From IMG/VR virus record IMGVR_UViG_3300044646_001284, positions 43,815 to 107,814 of that record: a stretch of DNA of 64,000 bases; one strand, written 5' to 3'. Positions 53,703 to 62,787 of this stretch are shown piece after piece. The notes beneath the pieces are model-generated. The model saw only the letters and a program-made list of their open reading frames with translations, did no database searches and had not been told where the DNA came from. The stretch comes from a virus. Both the position numbers and the translations under genes were made by a program. Numbering within the stretch: the first letter of the stretch is position 1; each line of letters begins with the position of its first letter.

Positions 53703-54988
53703 AGAAGTTTTCTGAGTTTATAGTAGAAGCAAGAAGTTCCCAAGCAGCTCAAAAGGCACACAAGCTTGGGTTACAGGGTGATGGGCACGGATATTGGATT
53801 GATAAACAACAGAAACGAGTAGCACAAACTGTCAAAGGACAACTGCAATTTATTTCTGGTAAGAAGAAAGGTAAGAGTGGTGAAGATGGTGATGGTGAAG
53901 AAGGTAAAGAACCATCAAGAGTATCAACAGGAAAGTTTAGAGGACAAAAACCTGGAAAGAAAAGACTAGGTGCTAAAGCACCACAACCAACTGCAAAAAG
54001 AGCACCAGCTCCAGCAGCAACACCAAGACCAAAGGCAACAGCACAGGAACCAACGCCAAAACCAAAAGAAACTATAAGAGATGAAGTAGTTACTGTTGTC
54101 TTTGGTAAGTTTAATCCTCCAACACAAGCACATAAAAGGGTATTGGAGTCTGCAAAGAAAACAGCATCTGGTGGAAATTTTTACGTTTTCCCAAGTAGAA
54201 CACAAGATGGTAAAAAGAATCCATTAGACCCAGACACAAAGATTTCGTATATGAAGGAAATGTTCCCTGAGTATGCTGATAGTATTATTGATAGTGATGA
54301 GTTTCAAACCATCTTTGATGTTCTTCAGTTCTTGAATCAAGAAGGATATACTGGAGTTAATATTGTTTGTGGGGCAGAAAGAGTTTCTGAGATTGATAAT
54401 CTTGCTAATAAAAGTAATGGACAGTTGTATGATTACCAATCAATCAATGTAGTATCTTCTGGTTCAAAAGATGCTGAATCAGAAAGTGGATCATCTGATG
54501 TTGCAAGAAAAGCAGCAGCAGAAAAAGATTTTGAAACATTCAAGAAAGCACTTCCTTCAGGATTTAGCGGTGCTAAACAAATGTTCACTGACCTTCAACA
54601 GTCTATGAATATCAAAGAAGGTTATAGACTTTGGGAAATTGCTCCTGAATATGATTGGAAAGGATTGAGAGAAAATTATGTCTTTGGGCATTTGTATCAA
54701 GTGGGCACAATAATTGAAAGTTGTAATACAGGGTTGATAGGAAAAGTTATAAGGTCTGGTGCTAATCATTTAATCTGTGTAACTGAAGATGGAATTATGT
54801 TCAAGTCTTGGATAAAGGACGTTTGTGAGTATACAGAAGTCAAGATGGATAAGATGACAAGAGAACCAGGAAAACCAAATACTCTTGTAGGAACTGTAGG
54901 ATATACAAAGTATGTTGCCTCTATGACTCCTGGAGCAACAGTGGATACTATAAATAAAAAAAGGAAAGAACTAACAAAAAGTAAATGA
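53699..54988 (+). CDS. Cytidylyltransferase-like protein with capsid-targeting-like N terminus
   Basis: A 429-residue protein of several parts. It starts MKKFSEFIVEARSSQ, like the prohead tags at 21245 and 44076; I-V-E before Ala at residues 8-11 fits the gp21 cut site. Residues 19-52 (AHKLGLQGDGHGYWIDKQ and on) are a small module seen in marine phages. A Pro/Ala/Lys linker follows at about 85-125. Residues 130-150 hold VVFGKFNPPTQAHKRV, the nucleotidyltransferase motif of the HxGH family, although the second His is replaced (Q-A-H). A C-terminal beta domain follows. The substrate is unknown. Confidence 0.65.
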   Translation: MKKFSEFIVEARSSQAAQKAHKLGLQGDGHGYWIDKQQKRVAQTVKGQLQFISGKKKGKSGEDGDGEEGKEPSRVSTGKFRGQKPGKKRLGAKAPQPTAKRAPAPAATPRPKATAQEPTPKPKETIRDEVVTVVFGKFNPPTQAHKRVLESAKKTASGGNFYVFPSRTQDGKKNPLDPDTKISYMKEMFPEYADSIIDSDEFQTIFDVLQFLNQEGYTGVNIVCGAERVSEIDNLANKSNGQLYDYQSINVVSSGSKDAESESGSSDVARKAAAEKDFETFKKALPSGFSGAKQMFTDLQQSMNIKEGYRLWEIAPEYDWKGLRENYVFGHLYQVGTIIESCNTGLIGKVIRSGANHLICVTEDGIMFKSWIKDVCEYTEVKMDKMTREPGKPNTLVGTVGYTKYVASMTPGATVDTINKKRKELTKSK

Positions 54989-56238
54989 CTAACATTTGGA
55001 CACAATCTTTTGAAGAAGTAAGGAAACCATTTTTTGAAATGGAAGACCCCTATACTTTGAGAGAAAAGAAAGAAAAAGAAGAGAAAGAAAATGGGCCAAA
55101 GCGTTGGTGGGATGATGATGGCGATGGTGTTGGATATGAGAAGGGGGAAGTAAAAGGTAAGTTTAAGAAGAAGAAAGTAAAGGAAGAAGTAGAAGAAGTT
55201 GGTGAAAATGTAAATTTACAAAGTCAATCATCAAAAAGAAAATCTTTAGGAAAATATAAGGGGAAATACGAAAGTCCAAAAGAATTTAGAAAAACTGAAA
55301 TTGAAGATGCTCCATATCAATATAAAGGAAATTATAATGCCCATTTAAAGAAAGAAGAAGTAGAAGAAGTTGGTGAGGAGATGAAACCCCTTCCCAAAAA
55401 CAAGATGTTTCGTAAGGCAGGAAATCTTGGTAGAGATATTGTTTCTCCCTCAACAGGAGATGAAGATCGCCAAAAGAAATATGGTCGTCAGAAGAAAATC
55501 ATAAAACAACTTAATAAAGAAGAATATATTGATGAAGTAAATGATTCAAAAGAAACAAGGCTTGATGTAAGAAAGGGAATCAAAAACAAAGTTGAAATTA
55601 ACCCCCAAATCAAAGAAGAACTTGAGACTTGGATTGGTGAACTTGTAGAAGAAGGTTATGACCTTTCTCAATTTACTTGGCAGGAAATGTTTGAAATTTA
55701 TGAATCTGCTGAGTTTATTGATGAGGGAACTGCTGGTATGCCAGCAGCAGGAGATGCTCAAACAGTAACAGTAGACCCTATTGCAGTAGCAAAAGTAAAG
55801 GCAGCAAAGGCAAAAGTGGCAAAGGAAAGAGCAGACCTTCAAGTTGCTCAGCAATCACAGAGACTGAAAGTTTCCACAAATGAGTCGTTTGACTCAATTG
55901 TTGAGTACCTTTCACAAAGACCTAATGCCTTTGAGAATCTTGAAGAGGGAGTATTTGACCCCAAAAAGTCTAAAATGAGACCTGCTTCAGAAAGATCAAA
56001 AAATGCAATGACTGATGCCCAAAGAAAGGCAGAAAAAAAAGAAGCACAAAGAACTGCAGAAATTCATAGTAAAGGTGAAACTGTTCTTGCTGGGTTAATG
56101 CCACAAGGTAAAAAAGGAAAAGTTAAAACTACTCCTACACCAAAAGCAGCAGCACCAGCATCAAATAGAAAAGTAAAAGGTCGCTATGATAAACTTGCTG
56201 CTGCAGCAAATAAAGTTCTGAAAGATATTAAAAAATAA
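54985..56238 (+). CDS. Highly charged late-type protein with DxDxDG motif
   Basis: A 417-residue protein rich in Lys and Glu. Residues 38-60 hold RWWDDDGDGVGYEKGEVKG, a D-x-D-x-D-G calcium-loop-like motif that recurs in marine phage proteins. Two copies of K-E-E-V-E-E-V-G-E (about 66-75 and 123-132) are encoded by a 23-base exact direct repeat. Residues 205-240 (IKEELETWIGELVEEGYDLS) are helical, followed by an Ala/Lys-rich helix and the C-terminal YDKLAAAANKVLKDIKK. It resembles scaffold-like or head-associated proteins. It overlaps the preceding gene as ATGA. The function is unknown. Confidence 0.58.
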   Translation: MTNIWTQSFEEVRKPFFEMEDPYTLREKKEKEEKENGPKRWWDDDGDGVGYEKGEVKGKFKKKKVKEEVEEVGENVNLQSQSSKRKSLGKYKGKYESPKEFRKTEIEDAPYQYKGNYNAHLKKEEVEEVGEEMKPLPKNKMFRKAGNLGRDIVSPSTGDEDRQKKYGRQKKIIKQLNKEEYIDEVNDSKETRLDVRKGIKNKVEINPQIKEELETWIGELVEEGYDLSQFTWQEMFEIYESAEFIDEGTAGMPAAGDAQTVTVDPIAVAKVKAAKAKVAKERADLQVAQQSQRLKVSTNESFDSIVEYLSQRPNAFENLEEGVFDPKKSKMRPASERSKNAMTDAQRKAEKKEAQRTAEIHSKGETVLAGLMPQGKKGKVKTTPTPKAAAPASNRKVKGRYDKLAAAANKVLKDIKK

Positions 56239-56241
56239 ATA
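56234..56241 (+). promoter_or_regulatory. Possible weak late promoter element AATAAATA
   Basis: AATAAATA overlaps the end of the charged-protein gene and lies 24 bases before the next start. It is one base away from TATAAATA. Confidence 0.28.
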
Positions 56242-56265
56242 GTTACATAATTGCCAGGAGGTATT

Positions 56266-56451
56266 ATGACTTTAGCAGCTATTGGTGCTTGGTTTGCAGC
56301 AAATGAAGCTTTGGTTGCAACAGTGCTTCTCTTAATTTCAGAAGCACTTGGAGCAAATCCAAAACTCAAATCAAATGGAATTCTTTCATTCATTCTTCTT
56401 CAATTGCAAAATCACTTGAAGAAAAAGGGTGCAACAGATTTAACTCCATAA
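56266..56451 (+). CDS. Small membrane protein conserved in marine T4-like phages
   Basis: A 61-residue protein from the ATG at 56266, preceded by a near-perfect Shine-Dalgarno sequence CAGGAGGT; the TTG at 56251 is rejected. MTLAAIGAWFAANEALVATVL and the following residues to about 29 form one hydrophobic segment, then ALGANPKLKSNGILSFILL and a basic end. I recognise the pattern as a small conserved protein of T4-like cyanophages with no assigned function. A holin-like or membrane-anchoring role is possible from the hydrophobic segment, but nothing proves it. It is followed by a terminator. Confidence 0.62.
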   Translation: MTLAAIGAWFAANEALVATVLLLISEALGANPKLKSNGILSFILLQLQNHLKKKGATDLTP

Positions 56452-56472
56452 TTTTTAATCAAATTTTAATAC

Positions 56473-56506
56473 AAAGGAGATCGATTACTGAGGTCTCCTT
56501 TTTTTA
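56473..56506 (+). terminator. Rho-independent terminator
   Basis: AAGGAGA (56474-56480) pairs with TCTCCTT (56494-56500), extended by T-G and C-G pairs, with a loop of about nine bases and a run of seven T that runs into TATAAATA. Confidence 0.85.
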
Positions 56507-56512
56507 TAAATA
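56505..56512 (+). promoter_or_regulatory. Late promoter TATAAATA
   Basis: Perfect TATAAATA starting on the last T of the terminator run, 33 bases before the next start codon. Confidence 0.75.
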
Positions 56513-56545
56513 CTCTTAGACAAAGAAATTTATTAGGTACAAAGA

Positions 56546-57307
56546 ATGGCACTCTGGGGAAATAACGACAACAAGGGTTCAGGTGGAACAGTATCTTTAG
56601 ATTATGCAGCCTTGGTTGTTACAGGTTCTGGAACTACTTTTGGACAAGTAGGTGCTGCTGCAACTGGAGACGTAATTAGATTTGGTTATAGAGGTTCTGG
56701 TGGAACCTATTTTGGAGATGCAGTTATTGTTGGCATTGCAAGTACTACCCAATGTTCGATTGCATCAACTGCTGGTCTTAGTGGGGCTTCAATTGCTTCT
56801 ACAAGTTTCTATATCAGTGAACTTCCAAAATACACTGTTCTTGATAGCACTTACAGTAACAAAATTGATGCTGCTGAATCTTTAGCAACTTTATCAATCA
56901 CAGGAACTGCAACTACAAATGCTGGTGTAGGAACTGCTATTATTCCAACCATTCCTCCAGTAGGATTGATTGTTGGGGACTTGCTGGTAAATGGTGGTAA
57001 CAATATTACAATTTCTACTATTGATGCTACCACAATTAGTTTAGGATCAACTATTTCTGTTGGTATTGCTACTGGTGCTACCTTAACCTTCAAGAGATAT
57101 GTTGATGGTTATGACAAGCAAGTTTATGGTATTTCAACAACCTCTTATGTTCCAGCAGCATATCAAGGATATACTCATGCTGGTTGGGTTGGTGTTACAA
57201 CCTATGTTGATTGTCATGGCAGTCTGAGAGTCAAGAGTGAAGTCCTTGTTGCAATGTCTGGTATCCAAACAGGAACTGATGGCATTCTTTATCCAACATC
57301 AAAATAA
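56546..57307 (+). CDS. Virion structural protein with beta-rich repeats
   Basis: A 253-residue protein beginning MALWGNNDNKGSGG. LVVTGSGTTFGQVGAAATGD and VIRFGYRGSGGTYFGDAVI, then FYISELPKYTVLD, are patterns I have seen in marine T4-like virion proteins. The body is Gly, Thr, Ser and Ile rich, so all-beta. A late promoter directly upstream, joined to a terminator, gives it separate expression. A decoration or tail-attached protein is likely; the exact location on the virion is unknown. Confidence 0.65.
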   Translation: MALWGNNDNKGSGGTVSLDYAALVVTGSGTTFGQVGAAATGDVIRFGYRGSGGTYFGDAVIVGIASTTQCSIASTAGLSGASIASTSFYISELPKYTVLDSTYSNKIDAAESLATLSITGTATTNAGVGTAIIPTIPPVGLIVGDLLVNGGNNITISTIDATTISLGSTISVGIATGATLTFKRYVDGYDKQVYGISTTSYVPAAYQGYTHAGWVGVTTYVDCHGSLRVKSEVLVAMSGIQTGTDGILYPTSK

Positions 57308-57314
57308 TTAATCT

Positions 57315-57686
57315 ATGAAGTTTGATGAATTGAATGAGGACAATTACCTCCTGTTTGCCATTAAGTATTATGATAATCCTCAATCTATAACTAAAGAGGA
57401 TTTCTTTGAGGACTTAAGTAGATTTAAATATATCAAAAAGTTATTGAGAAGATATGTAAAATCAGGAGAGCTAAAAACTACTCTCCTGATTAATCATTTT
57501 ATTATTGTCTTCAATGTTTTTAATGATGCAGCACTCCCTCTTTTGTTCTTCAAAATAGAAAGAGAGTTATGGTCTTCTATGAAGACTTTTTTATTATATC
57601 TCAATAGAATACCTGAGTATCCAAAGTCATTTTTAGATGATATTCCTATTGACCAAACCTGTTTAAAAATATTGGAATCACTATAA
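57315..57686 (+). CDS. Conserved hypothetical protein
   Basis: A 123-residue helical protein: MKFDELNEDNYLLFAIKYYD, then EDLSRFKYIKKLLRRYVKSG, LLINHFIIVFNVF and a C-terminal PEYPKSFLDDIPIDQTCLKI. The arrangement is familiar from T4-like cyanophage genomes, near the primase gene, but no function is known to me. The stop and the next start overlap as TAATG. It probably belongs to the small-protein cluster that leads to primase. Confidence 0.62.
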   Translation: MKFDELNEDNYLLFAIKYYDNPQSITKEDFFEDLSRFKYIKKLLRRYVKSGELKTTLLINHFIIVFNVFNDAALPLLFFKIERELWSSMKTFLLYLNRIPEYPKSFLDDIPIDQTCLKILESL

Positions 57687-57856
57687 TGAACAATTTTAAG
57701 TTGAATAAAATAATAAATATTATTAGAGAAGAAATGACTGCTACTGGAGGCAACCTTGCAGGATTGCCTCCTGATTTGCCTCCAGTTGACTTGAGAAAAA
57801 GAAAATATAAAAGAATTCCATTCTTCTTCAGAGACGTTTTAAAGAAGAAAAAGTAG
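57686..57856 (+). CDS. Short conserved-type protein (56 residues)
   Basis: A gene too short for most ORF cutoffs. MNNFKLNKIINIIREEMTAT is followed by a Gly/Pro-rich stretch (GGNLAGLPPDLPPVDL) and a basic end (KRKYKRIPFFFRDVLKKKK). The pattern of a short helix I-I-R-E-E-M, then a G-L-P-P-D-x-P-P-V motif, is one I associate with small proteins in marine T4-like phages. The start overlaps the upstream stop, and the next gene follows five bases later, so it is tightly embedded. No function is known. Confidence 0.6.
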   Translation: MNNFKLNKIINIIREEMTATGGNLAGLPPDLPPVDLRKRKYKRIPFFFRDVLKKKK

Positions 57857-57860
57857 ACAC

Positions 57861-58274
57861 ATGTTTAACAATAACACAGCTGCAGATACTAAAATTGCTG
57901 TTTTAGAAGAACGTCTTTCCGCATATGAACTTATGATGAGAAAAATAGACGAAGCAATTCAACTAATGGGCAAAACCAGTCAAAACATTAGCAAGATGCT
58001 TGCTGTTCATGAAGAAAGAATAGAACAGTGCAATAAAGCTGATGATATGATTACCAGAGTGTTAGATGAGATGAGGGACGAAAATAGAGAACAGCATGAA
58101 TCAGTGTCACATAGAATAGAAAAGTTGGAAACTAAATTGGAAGATTTTGTAAAGTTTCGCTGGATAATTGTAGGAGCAGCTTTGATTATGTCGTTTATGT
58201 TTTCTCAGTCAGAAATTGTTGTTGACTTCTTGACCCCAACCCACCAACCTGCTAAAATAGAAGGACAAAAATAA
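57861..58274 (+). CDS. Coiled-coil membrane protein
   Basis: A 137-residue protein. Residues 8-95 form a long helical coiled coil (KIAVLEERLSAYELMMRKID and on), and residues about 97-118 (FRWIIVGAALIMSFMFSQS) are one membrane segment close to the C terminus, leaving a short tail. This layout is seen in phage lysis-associated and in membrane-anchored proteins. I recognise similar genes next to primase in cyanophages but no known function. It has no signal peptide, so a cytoplasmic coil and a C-terminal anchor are likely. Confidence 0.6.
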   Translation: MFNNNTAADTKIAVLEERLSAYELMMRKIDEAIQLMGKTSQNISKMLAVHEERIEQCNKADDMITRVLDEMRDENREQHESVSHRIEKLETKLEDFVKFRWIIVGAALIMSFMFSQSEIVVDFLTPTHQPAKIEGQK

Positions 58275-58283
58275 TTTTTATGA

Positions 58284-59297
58284 ATGAGCTTTGTTGATTC
58301 CAAATACATTGGACTGATATCCCCAAGACTTCAAAAATTTAAACAAGTAAAAAATAATCTTTATAATTTTAGGTGTCCCTATTGTGGGGATTCCCAGAGG
58401 CATAAAAATAAAGCAAGAGGATATATTTACCAACTTAAAAATGACCACAATTATAAATGTCATAATTGTGGAATGTCTAAATCTTTTACTAATTTTCTAA
58501 AGGATTTGGACACATCACTATATGACCAGTATGTGATGGAACGATATAAGAATGGTATTACTGGGAAAAATTCCAATACTCCTGAACCTCAGTTCAATTT
58601 TCAGGAACCAAAGTTTTCTAAAAAAGTTAAAAATTGTAAGGTAGATTTGCCAACAATAGCAGAACTAAATACTGAGCACCCAGCAAAAGTATACTTACAT
58701 AAAAGAAAAATTCCAGAAAAATTTTTTGGAGAACTGTATTATTGTGAAAATTTTAAAGCATGGACAAATGAGCAAAAGTATACATTTGAAACTACAGACC
58801 ATGATGAACCAAGAATCATTATCCCATTAATCAACAAAGGGACACTATTTGGGTTTCAAGGTCGTAGTCTAAACAAAAATTCTAAAATTAAATATATTAC
58901 TATAATTTTAGATGAGCACCATCCAAAAATTTATGGTCTTGATAAAATCAATTGGGATAAAACTGTTTATATAACAGAAGGTCCATTTGATAGTATGTTT
59001 ATAGATAATGCCATTGCTATGGTTGGTGCTGATGTTGATAAAATGTTTTTTGTAACGAACTTTGAAACTAACTTTGTTATGATTTATGATAATGAAAAAA
59101 GAAATAAACAGATTGTAGATAGGATTGAAAAGGCAATTAATACACATTTCCCTGTGGTTATTTGGCCATCAGATGTAAAGGAAAAGGATATTAATGATAT
59201 GGTTTTATCTGGACTTGATGTGGATAGTATGCTAAAATCAAATACTTATTCAGGTTTAGAAGCAAAAGCAAAACTTATTAGTTGGAAAAGAGTATGA
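58284..59297 (+). CDS. 61: DNA primase gp61
   Basis: Primase subunit of the primosome with gp41. The 337-residue protein has a zinc ribbon CPYC (31-34) and CHNC (59-62), with GDSQRHKNKARGY between. The Toprim region starts at about 215 and contains KTVYITEGPFDSMF with Glu232, and FVMIYDNEKRNKQI near 265 with the Asp. T4 gp61 has 342 residues. It overlaps nrdA as ATGA. A second ATG at 58280, out of frame, is not relevant. Confidence 0.93.
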   Translation: MSFVDSKYIGLISPRLQKFKQVKNNLYNFRCPYCGDSQRHKNKARGYIYQLKNDHNYKCHNCGMSKSFTNFLKDLDTSLYDQYVMERYKNGITGKNSNTPEPQFNFQEPKFSKKVKNCKVDLPTIAELNTEHPAKVYLHKRKIPEKFFGELYYCENFKAWTNEQKYTFETTDHDEPRIIIPLINKGTLFGFQGRSLNKNSKIKYITIILDEHHPKIYGLDKINWDKTVYITEGPFDSMFIDNAIAMVGADVDKMFFVTNFETNFVMIYDNEKRNKQIVDRIEKAINTHFPVVIWPSDVKEKDINDMVLSGLDVDSMLKSNTYSGLEAKAKLISWKRV

Positions 59298-61588
59298 GCA
59301 ACGGGTTAAAGGTAACTAAAAGAAATGGTATTATTCAATCACTTGATTTGGATAAGATGCATTTGATGGTTGAAGAGTCATGTAAAGGTCTTGCAGGAGT
59401 ATCTGCAAGTCAAGTTGAGATGCAATCTGGAATTCAGTTCTATGATGGTATCACCACAGCAGAAATTCAAGAAATCTTGATTCGCTCTGCATCAGATTTG
59501 ATTGATTTGGACCATCCAAATTATCAGTTTGTTGCAGCACGTCTTCTTCTTTTTTCACTTAGAAAAAGTTTGTATGGTGGTATCAAAGACTTCCCTCACC
59601 TTGAGGAGCACATTAACAATTGTGTAGCAAAGGGAGTTTATGATAGTGAAATTTTTATCAAATACTCTAAAGAAGAAATAGATAGAGTAAATGGATTTAT
59701 TGACCATGATAGGGATATGCTTTTTACCTATGCAGGTCTTCGTCAGGTAGTAGATAAGTATCTGGTACAAGACAGAAGTCTTGGTAAGGTTTATGAGACT
59801 CCTCAGTTCATGTATATTATGATTGCTCTGACAATCTTTGCAGAGTATCCAAAAGAAACTCGTTTGGAATATGTTCGTAGGTACTACAATGCAATCTCAA
59901 AGCACAAAATCAACATTCCTACACCAATCATGGCAGGTGTTAGAACCCCACTTCGCCAATTTGCAAGTTGCGTTCTTGTTGATGTTGATGACACCCTTGA
60001 CAGTATCTTCAGCAGTGATATGGCAATTGGTCGCTATGTTGCTCAAAGAGCAGGAATTGGTATCAATGCAGGTAGAATCAGGGGCATCAATTCTAAAATC
60101 AGAGGGGGAGAAGTTGCTCATACAGGGGTTGTCCCATTCCTCAAAAAGTTTGAAGCAACTGTCAGATGTTGCACTCAAAATGGCATCAGAGGTGGAAGTG
60201 CTACTGTCCACTTTCCAATCTGGCACCAAGAAATAGAAGATATTATTGTTCTCAAAAACAATAAAGGAACAGAAGATAATAGAGTTAGAAAATTAGATTA
60301 TTCTATTCAGATTAGCAAACTGTTCTATGAAAGATTTATTCAAGATGCAGAAATTACATTATTCTCTCCACATGATGTTCCTGGACTGTATGATGCTTTT
60401 GGCACTGACAGATTTGATGAGTTATATGTAGGGTATGAACAAAATTCAAGCATTCCTAAAAAGACAGTAAAAGCACAAAGTTTGATTCTTGACCTCCTCA
60501 AGGAAAGGGCAGAAACTGGTCGTATTTACATTATGAATATTGACCATTGCAACTCTCACTCTTCCTTCAAGGATAAAATTGAGATGTCAAATCTTTGTCA
60601 AGAAATTACTCTTCCCACAGTTCCTCTTCATCACATTGATGACCCTGAAGGTGAAATTGCATTGTGTATTCTTTCTGCCATTAATGTGGGTAAAGTTAAA
60701 GATGATGAAGAGTTTGAGGAACTTTGTGATTTGTCAGTAAGAGGATTGGAAGAACTGATTGATTATCAGAACTATCCAGTAGAAGCAGCAGAGATTTCTA
60801 CAAAGGCACGCAGGTCTCTTGGAGTAGGTTTTATTGGACTGGCACATTATCTTGCTAAACTTGGGTTTAACTATGATTCACAAGAGGCATGGGACGCAGT
60901 TCATGGTCTTTCTGAATCATTCCAGTATTTCTTGTTAAAATCTTCCAACCAGATTGCTAAAGAGAAAGGTTCTTGTAAGTATTTTAGCAGGACCAAATAT
61001 GCTGATGGTATTCTTCCAATTGATACTTATAAAAAAGATGTAGACGAAATTTCCTCTATTACCTACCAACATGATTGGGAAACTTTACGTGCCGAGATTC
61101 AGGCACATGGACTTAGACATTCAACATTGTCAGCACAGATGCCTTCGGAGAGCAGTTCCGTTGTGTCAAATGCAACCAATGGAATCGAACCACCTCGTGG
61201 ATTCTTGTCTATTAAAAAGTCAAAGAAGGGACCTCTTAAGCAGATTGTCCCCCAGTATCAAACTCTTAAGAGCAATTACACTCTTCTGTGGGACATGTCT
61301 AGCAATAGTGGTTATATCAACATTGTTGCTCTTATGCAAAAATTCTTCGATCAAGCGATTAGTGGAAACTGGTCCTATAACCCAGAGAATTATCAAGACA
61401 ATGAAGTCCCTGTTAGCGTGATGGCTCAGGATTTCTTATCCACATATAAGTATGGATGGAAGACAAGTTATTATCAGAATACATATGATAATAAGACTGA
61501 TGAAATAAAGGATGAACCAGTTAATTTAGATACACTTATTCAAGAACTATTAGAAGGAGAGGAAGATTGTGAATCCTGTAAAATTTAG
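59294..61588 (+). CDS. nrdA: Ribonucleotide reductase class Ia large subunit NrdA
   Basis: Makes dNTPs from NDPs for phage replication. The ATG at 59294, overlapping gene 61 as ATGA, gives 764 residues (T4 754); the TTG at 59282 is rejected. An N-terminal ATP-cone-like stretch KVTKRNGIIQSLDLDKM opens the protein. Active-site pieces are FASCVLVDVDDTLDS (first redox Cys), NIDHCNSHSSF, and NLCQEITLPTVPL. The C-terminal tail ends CESCKI, the swinging redox Cys pair. No intein or intron is seen. It overlaps nrdB by about 20 bases. Confidence 0.96.
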   Translation: MSNGLKVTKRNGIIQSLDLDKMHLMVEESCKGLAGVSASQVEMQSGIQFYDGITTAEIQEILIRSASDLIDLDHPNYQFVAARLLLFSLRKSLYGGIKDFPHLEEHINNCVAKGVYDSEIFIKYSKEEIDRVNGFIDHDRDMLFTYAGLRQVVDKYLVQDRSLGKVYETPQFMYIMIALTIFAEYPKETRLEYVRRYYNAISKHKINIPTPIMAGVRTPLRQFASCVLVDVDDTLDSIFSSDMAIGRYVAQRAGIGINAGRIRGINSKIRGGEVAHTGVVPFLKKFEATVRCCTQNGIRGGSATVHFPIWHQEIEDIIVLKNNKGTEDNRVRKLDYSIQISKLFYERFIQDAEITLFSPHDVPGLYDAFGTDRFDELYVGYEQNSSIPKKTVKAQSLILDLLKERAETGRIYIMNIDHCNSHSSFKDKIEMSNLCQEITLPTVPLHHIDDPEGEIALCILSAINVGKVKDDEEFEELCDLSVRGLEELIDYQNYPVEAAEISTKARRSLGVGFIGLAHYLAKLGFNYDSQEAWDAVHGLSESFQYFLLKSSNQIAKEKGSCKYFSRTKYADGILPIDTYKKDVDEISSITYQHDWETLRAEIQAHGLRHSTLSAQMPSESSSVVSNATNGIEPPRGFLSIKKSKKGPLKQIVPQYQTLKSNYTLLWDMSSNSGYINIVALMQKFFDQAISGNWSYNPENYQDNEVPVSVMAQDFLSTYKYGWKTSYYQNTYDNKTDEIKDEPVNLDTLIQELLEGEEDCESCKI

Positions 61589-62753
61589 AGTTAATTCAGA
61601 AGAAAACAAAATGCCAGAAGGAATGACAGTATTTAATACAACACAAGTCAATACCAAAAAACAACCAATGTTTTTTGGAAACCCTTTGGGTGTTCAAAGA
61701 TATGATCAATACAAATATCCTGTATTTGATAAATTAACTCAACAACAACTTGGATACTTCTGGAGACCAGAAGAAATTTCTCTTCAAAAAGATAGGGCAG
61801 ATTATCATACTCTCAGACCAGAACAAAAACACATCTTCACATCAAATCTAAAGTATCAGATTCTTCTTGATTCAGTTCAAGGAAGAGGTCCTGGTATGGC
61901 ATTTATTCCATACTGCTCTCTTCCTGAATTGGAGGCATGTATGACTGTATGGGAATTCATGGAAATGATTCACTCTAGGTCTTATACTTACATTATCAAA
62001 AATGTATACTCAGATCCATCAGAAGTTTTTGATACTATTCTAACCAACGACAAGATTTTGGAGAGGGCATCTTCAGTAACACAAGCTTATGATGACTTTA
62101 TTAATTCAGCACAAAAGTATGGAACTTCTAATGATTGGATATTTGCACAAGAAGGTGCAGGGTATGCTAAAGAAGAAAGAATTGAATTAAAAAGAAAACT
62201 TTACAGAGCAATTGCTAATGTCAACATTCTCGAAGGTATCAGGTTTTATGTCTCTTTCGCTTGCTCGTTTGCGTTTGGTGAACTCAAACTTATGGAAGGA
62301 TCAGCTAAAATTATCTCTCTTATCGCCAGAGATGAAAATCAGCATCTTGTCATTACTCAAAACATCATCAACAAGTGGCGTGAAGGAGATGATTCAGAAA
62401 TGCAACAAATTGCTAAAGAAGAAGAGGACTGGGTAATCAATGCATTCAAGACTTGTGTAGACCAAGAAAAAGCATGGGCACAATATTTGTTCAAGGATGG
62501 TTCTATGATTGGTCTTAATGATAAACTTCTCAACAATTATGTTGAGTGGATTGCTAATAGAAGAATGAGATCTATTGGTCTTAAGACAATTTATGATATT
62601 GCTGCTAAAAATAATCCACTTCCCTGGACTGAGCACTGGATTTCCTCTAAAGGACTTCAAGTAGCACCACAAGAAACAGAAGTTGAAAGTTATGTGGTTG
62701 GAGGAATCAAACAAGACGTGAAGAAAGATACCTTTGCTGGATTCAAACTGTAG
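61569..62753 (+). CDS. nrdB: Ribonucleotide reductase class Ia small subunit NrdB
   Basis: The radical-generating diiron subunit, 394 residues (T4 388). Iron ligands are visible in PELEACMTVWEFMEMIHSRS (E-x-x-H near 130) and in ISLIARDENQHLVI (E-x-x-H near 257). The C-terminal TFAGFKL interacts with NrdA. The GTG at 61569 has AGGAG plus AGAGG upstream, inside the nrdA end. ATG codons at 61611 and 61623 give shorter forms starting MPEGMTVFNT, which is the conserved part in the family; the true start may be either. Paired with nrdA as in T4. Confidence 0.95.
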   Translation: MNPVKFRVNSEENKMPEGMTVFNTTQVNTKKQPMFFGNPLGVQRYDQYKYPVFDKLTQQQLGYFWRPEEISLQKDRADYHTLRPEQKHIFTSNLKYQILLDSVQGRGPGMAFIPYCSLPELEACMTVWEFMEMIHSRSYTYIIKNVYSDPSEVFDTILTNDKILERASSVTQAYDDFINSAQKYGTSNDWIFAQEGAGYAKEERIELKRKLYRAIANVNILEGIRFYVSFACSFAFGELKLMEGSAKIISLIARDENQHLVITQNIINKWREGDDSEMQQIAKEEEDWVINAFKTCVDQEKAWAQYLFKDGSMIGLNDKLLNNYVEWIANRRMRSIGLKTIYDIAAKNNPLPWTEHWISSKGLQVAPQETEVESYVVGGIKQDVKKDTFAGFKL

Positions 62754-62787
62754 CAGATTATACAAAATAAAATTATAAAATAATATA

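Noticed and set aside
56266-56451. Calling the 61-residue membrane protein a holin
   Set aside because: One hydrophobic segment is not enough, no lysin gene is adjacent, and the gene is in a late structural neighbourhood.
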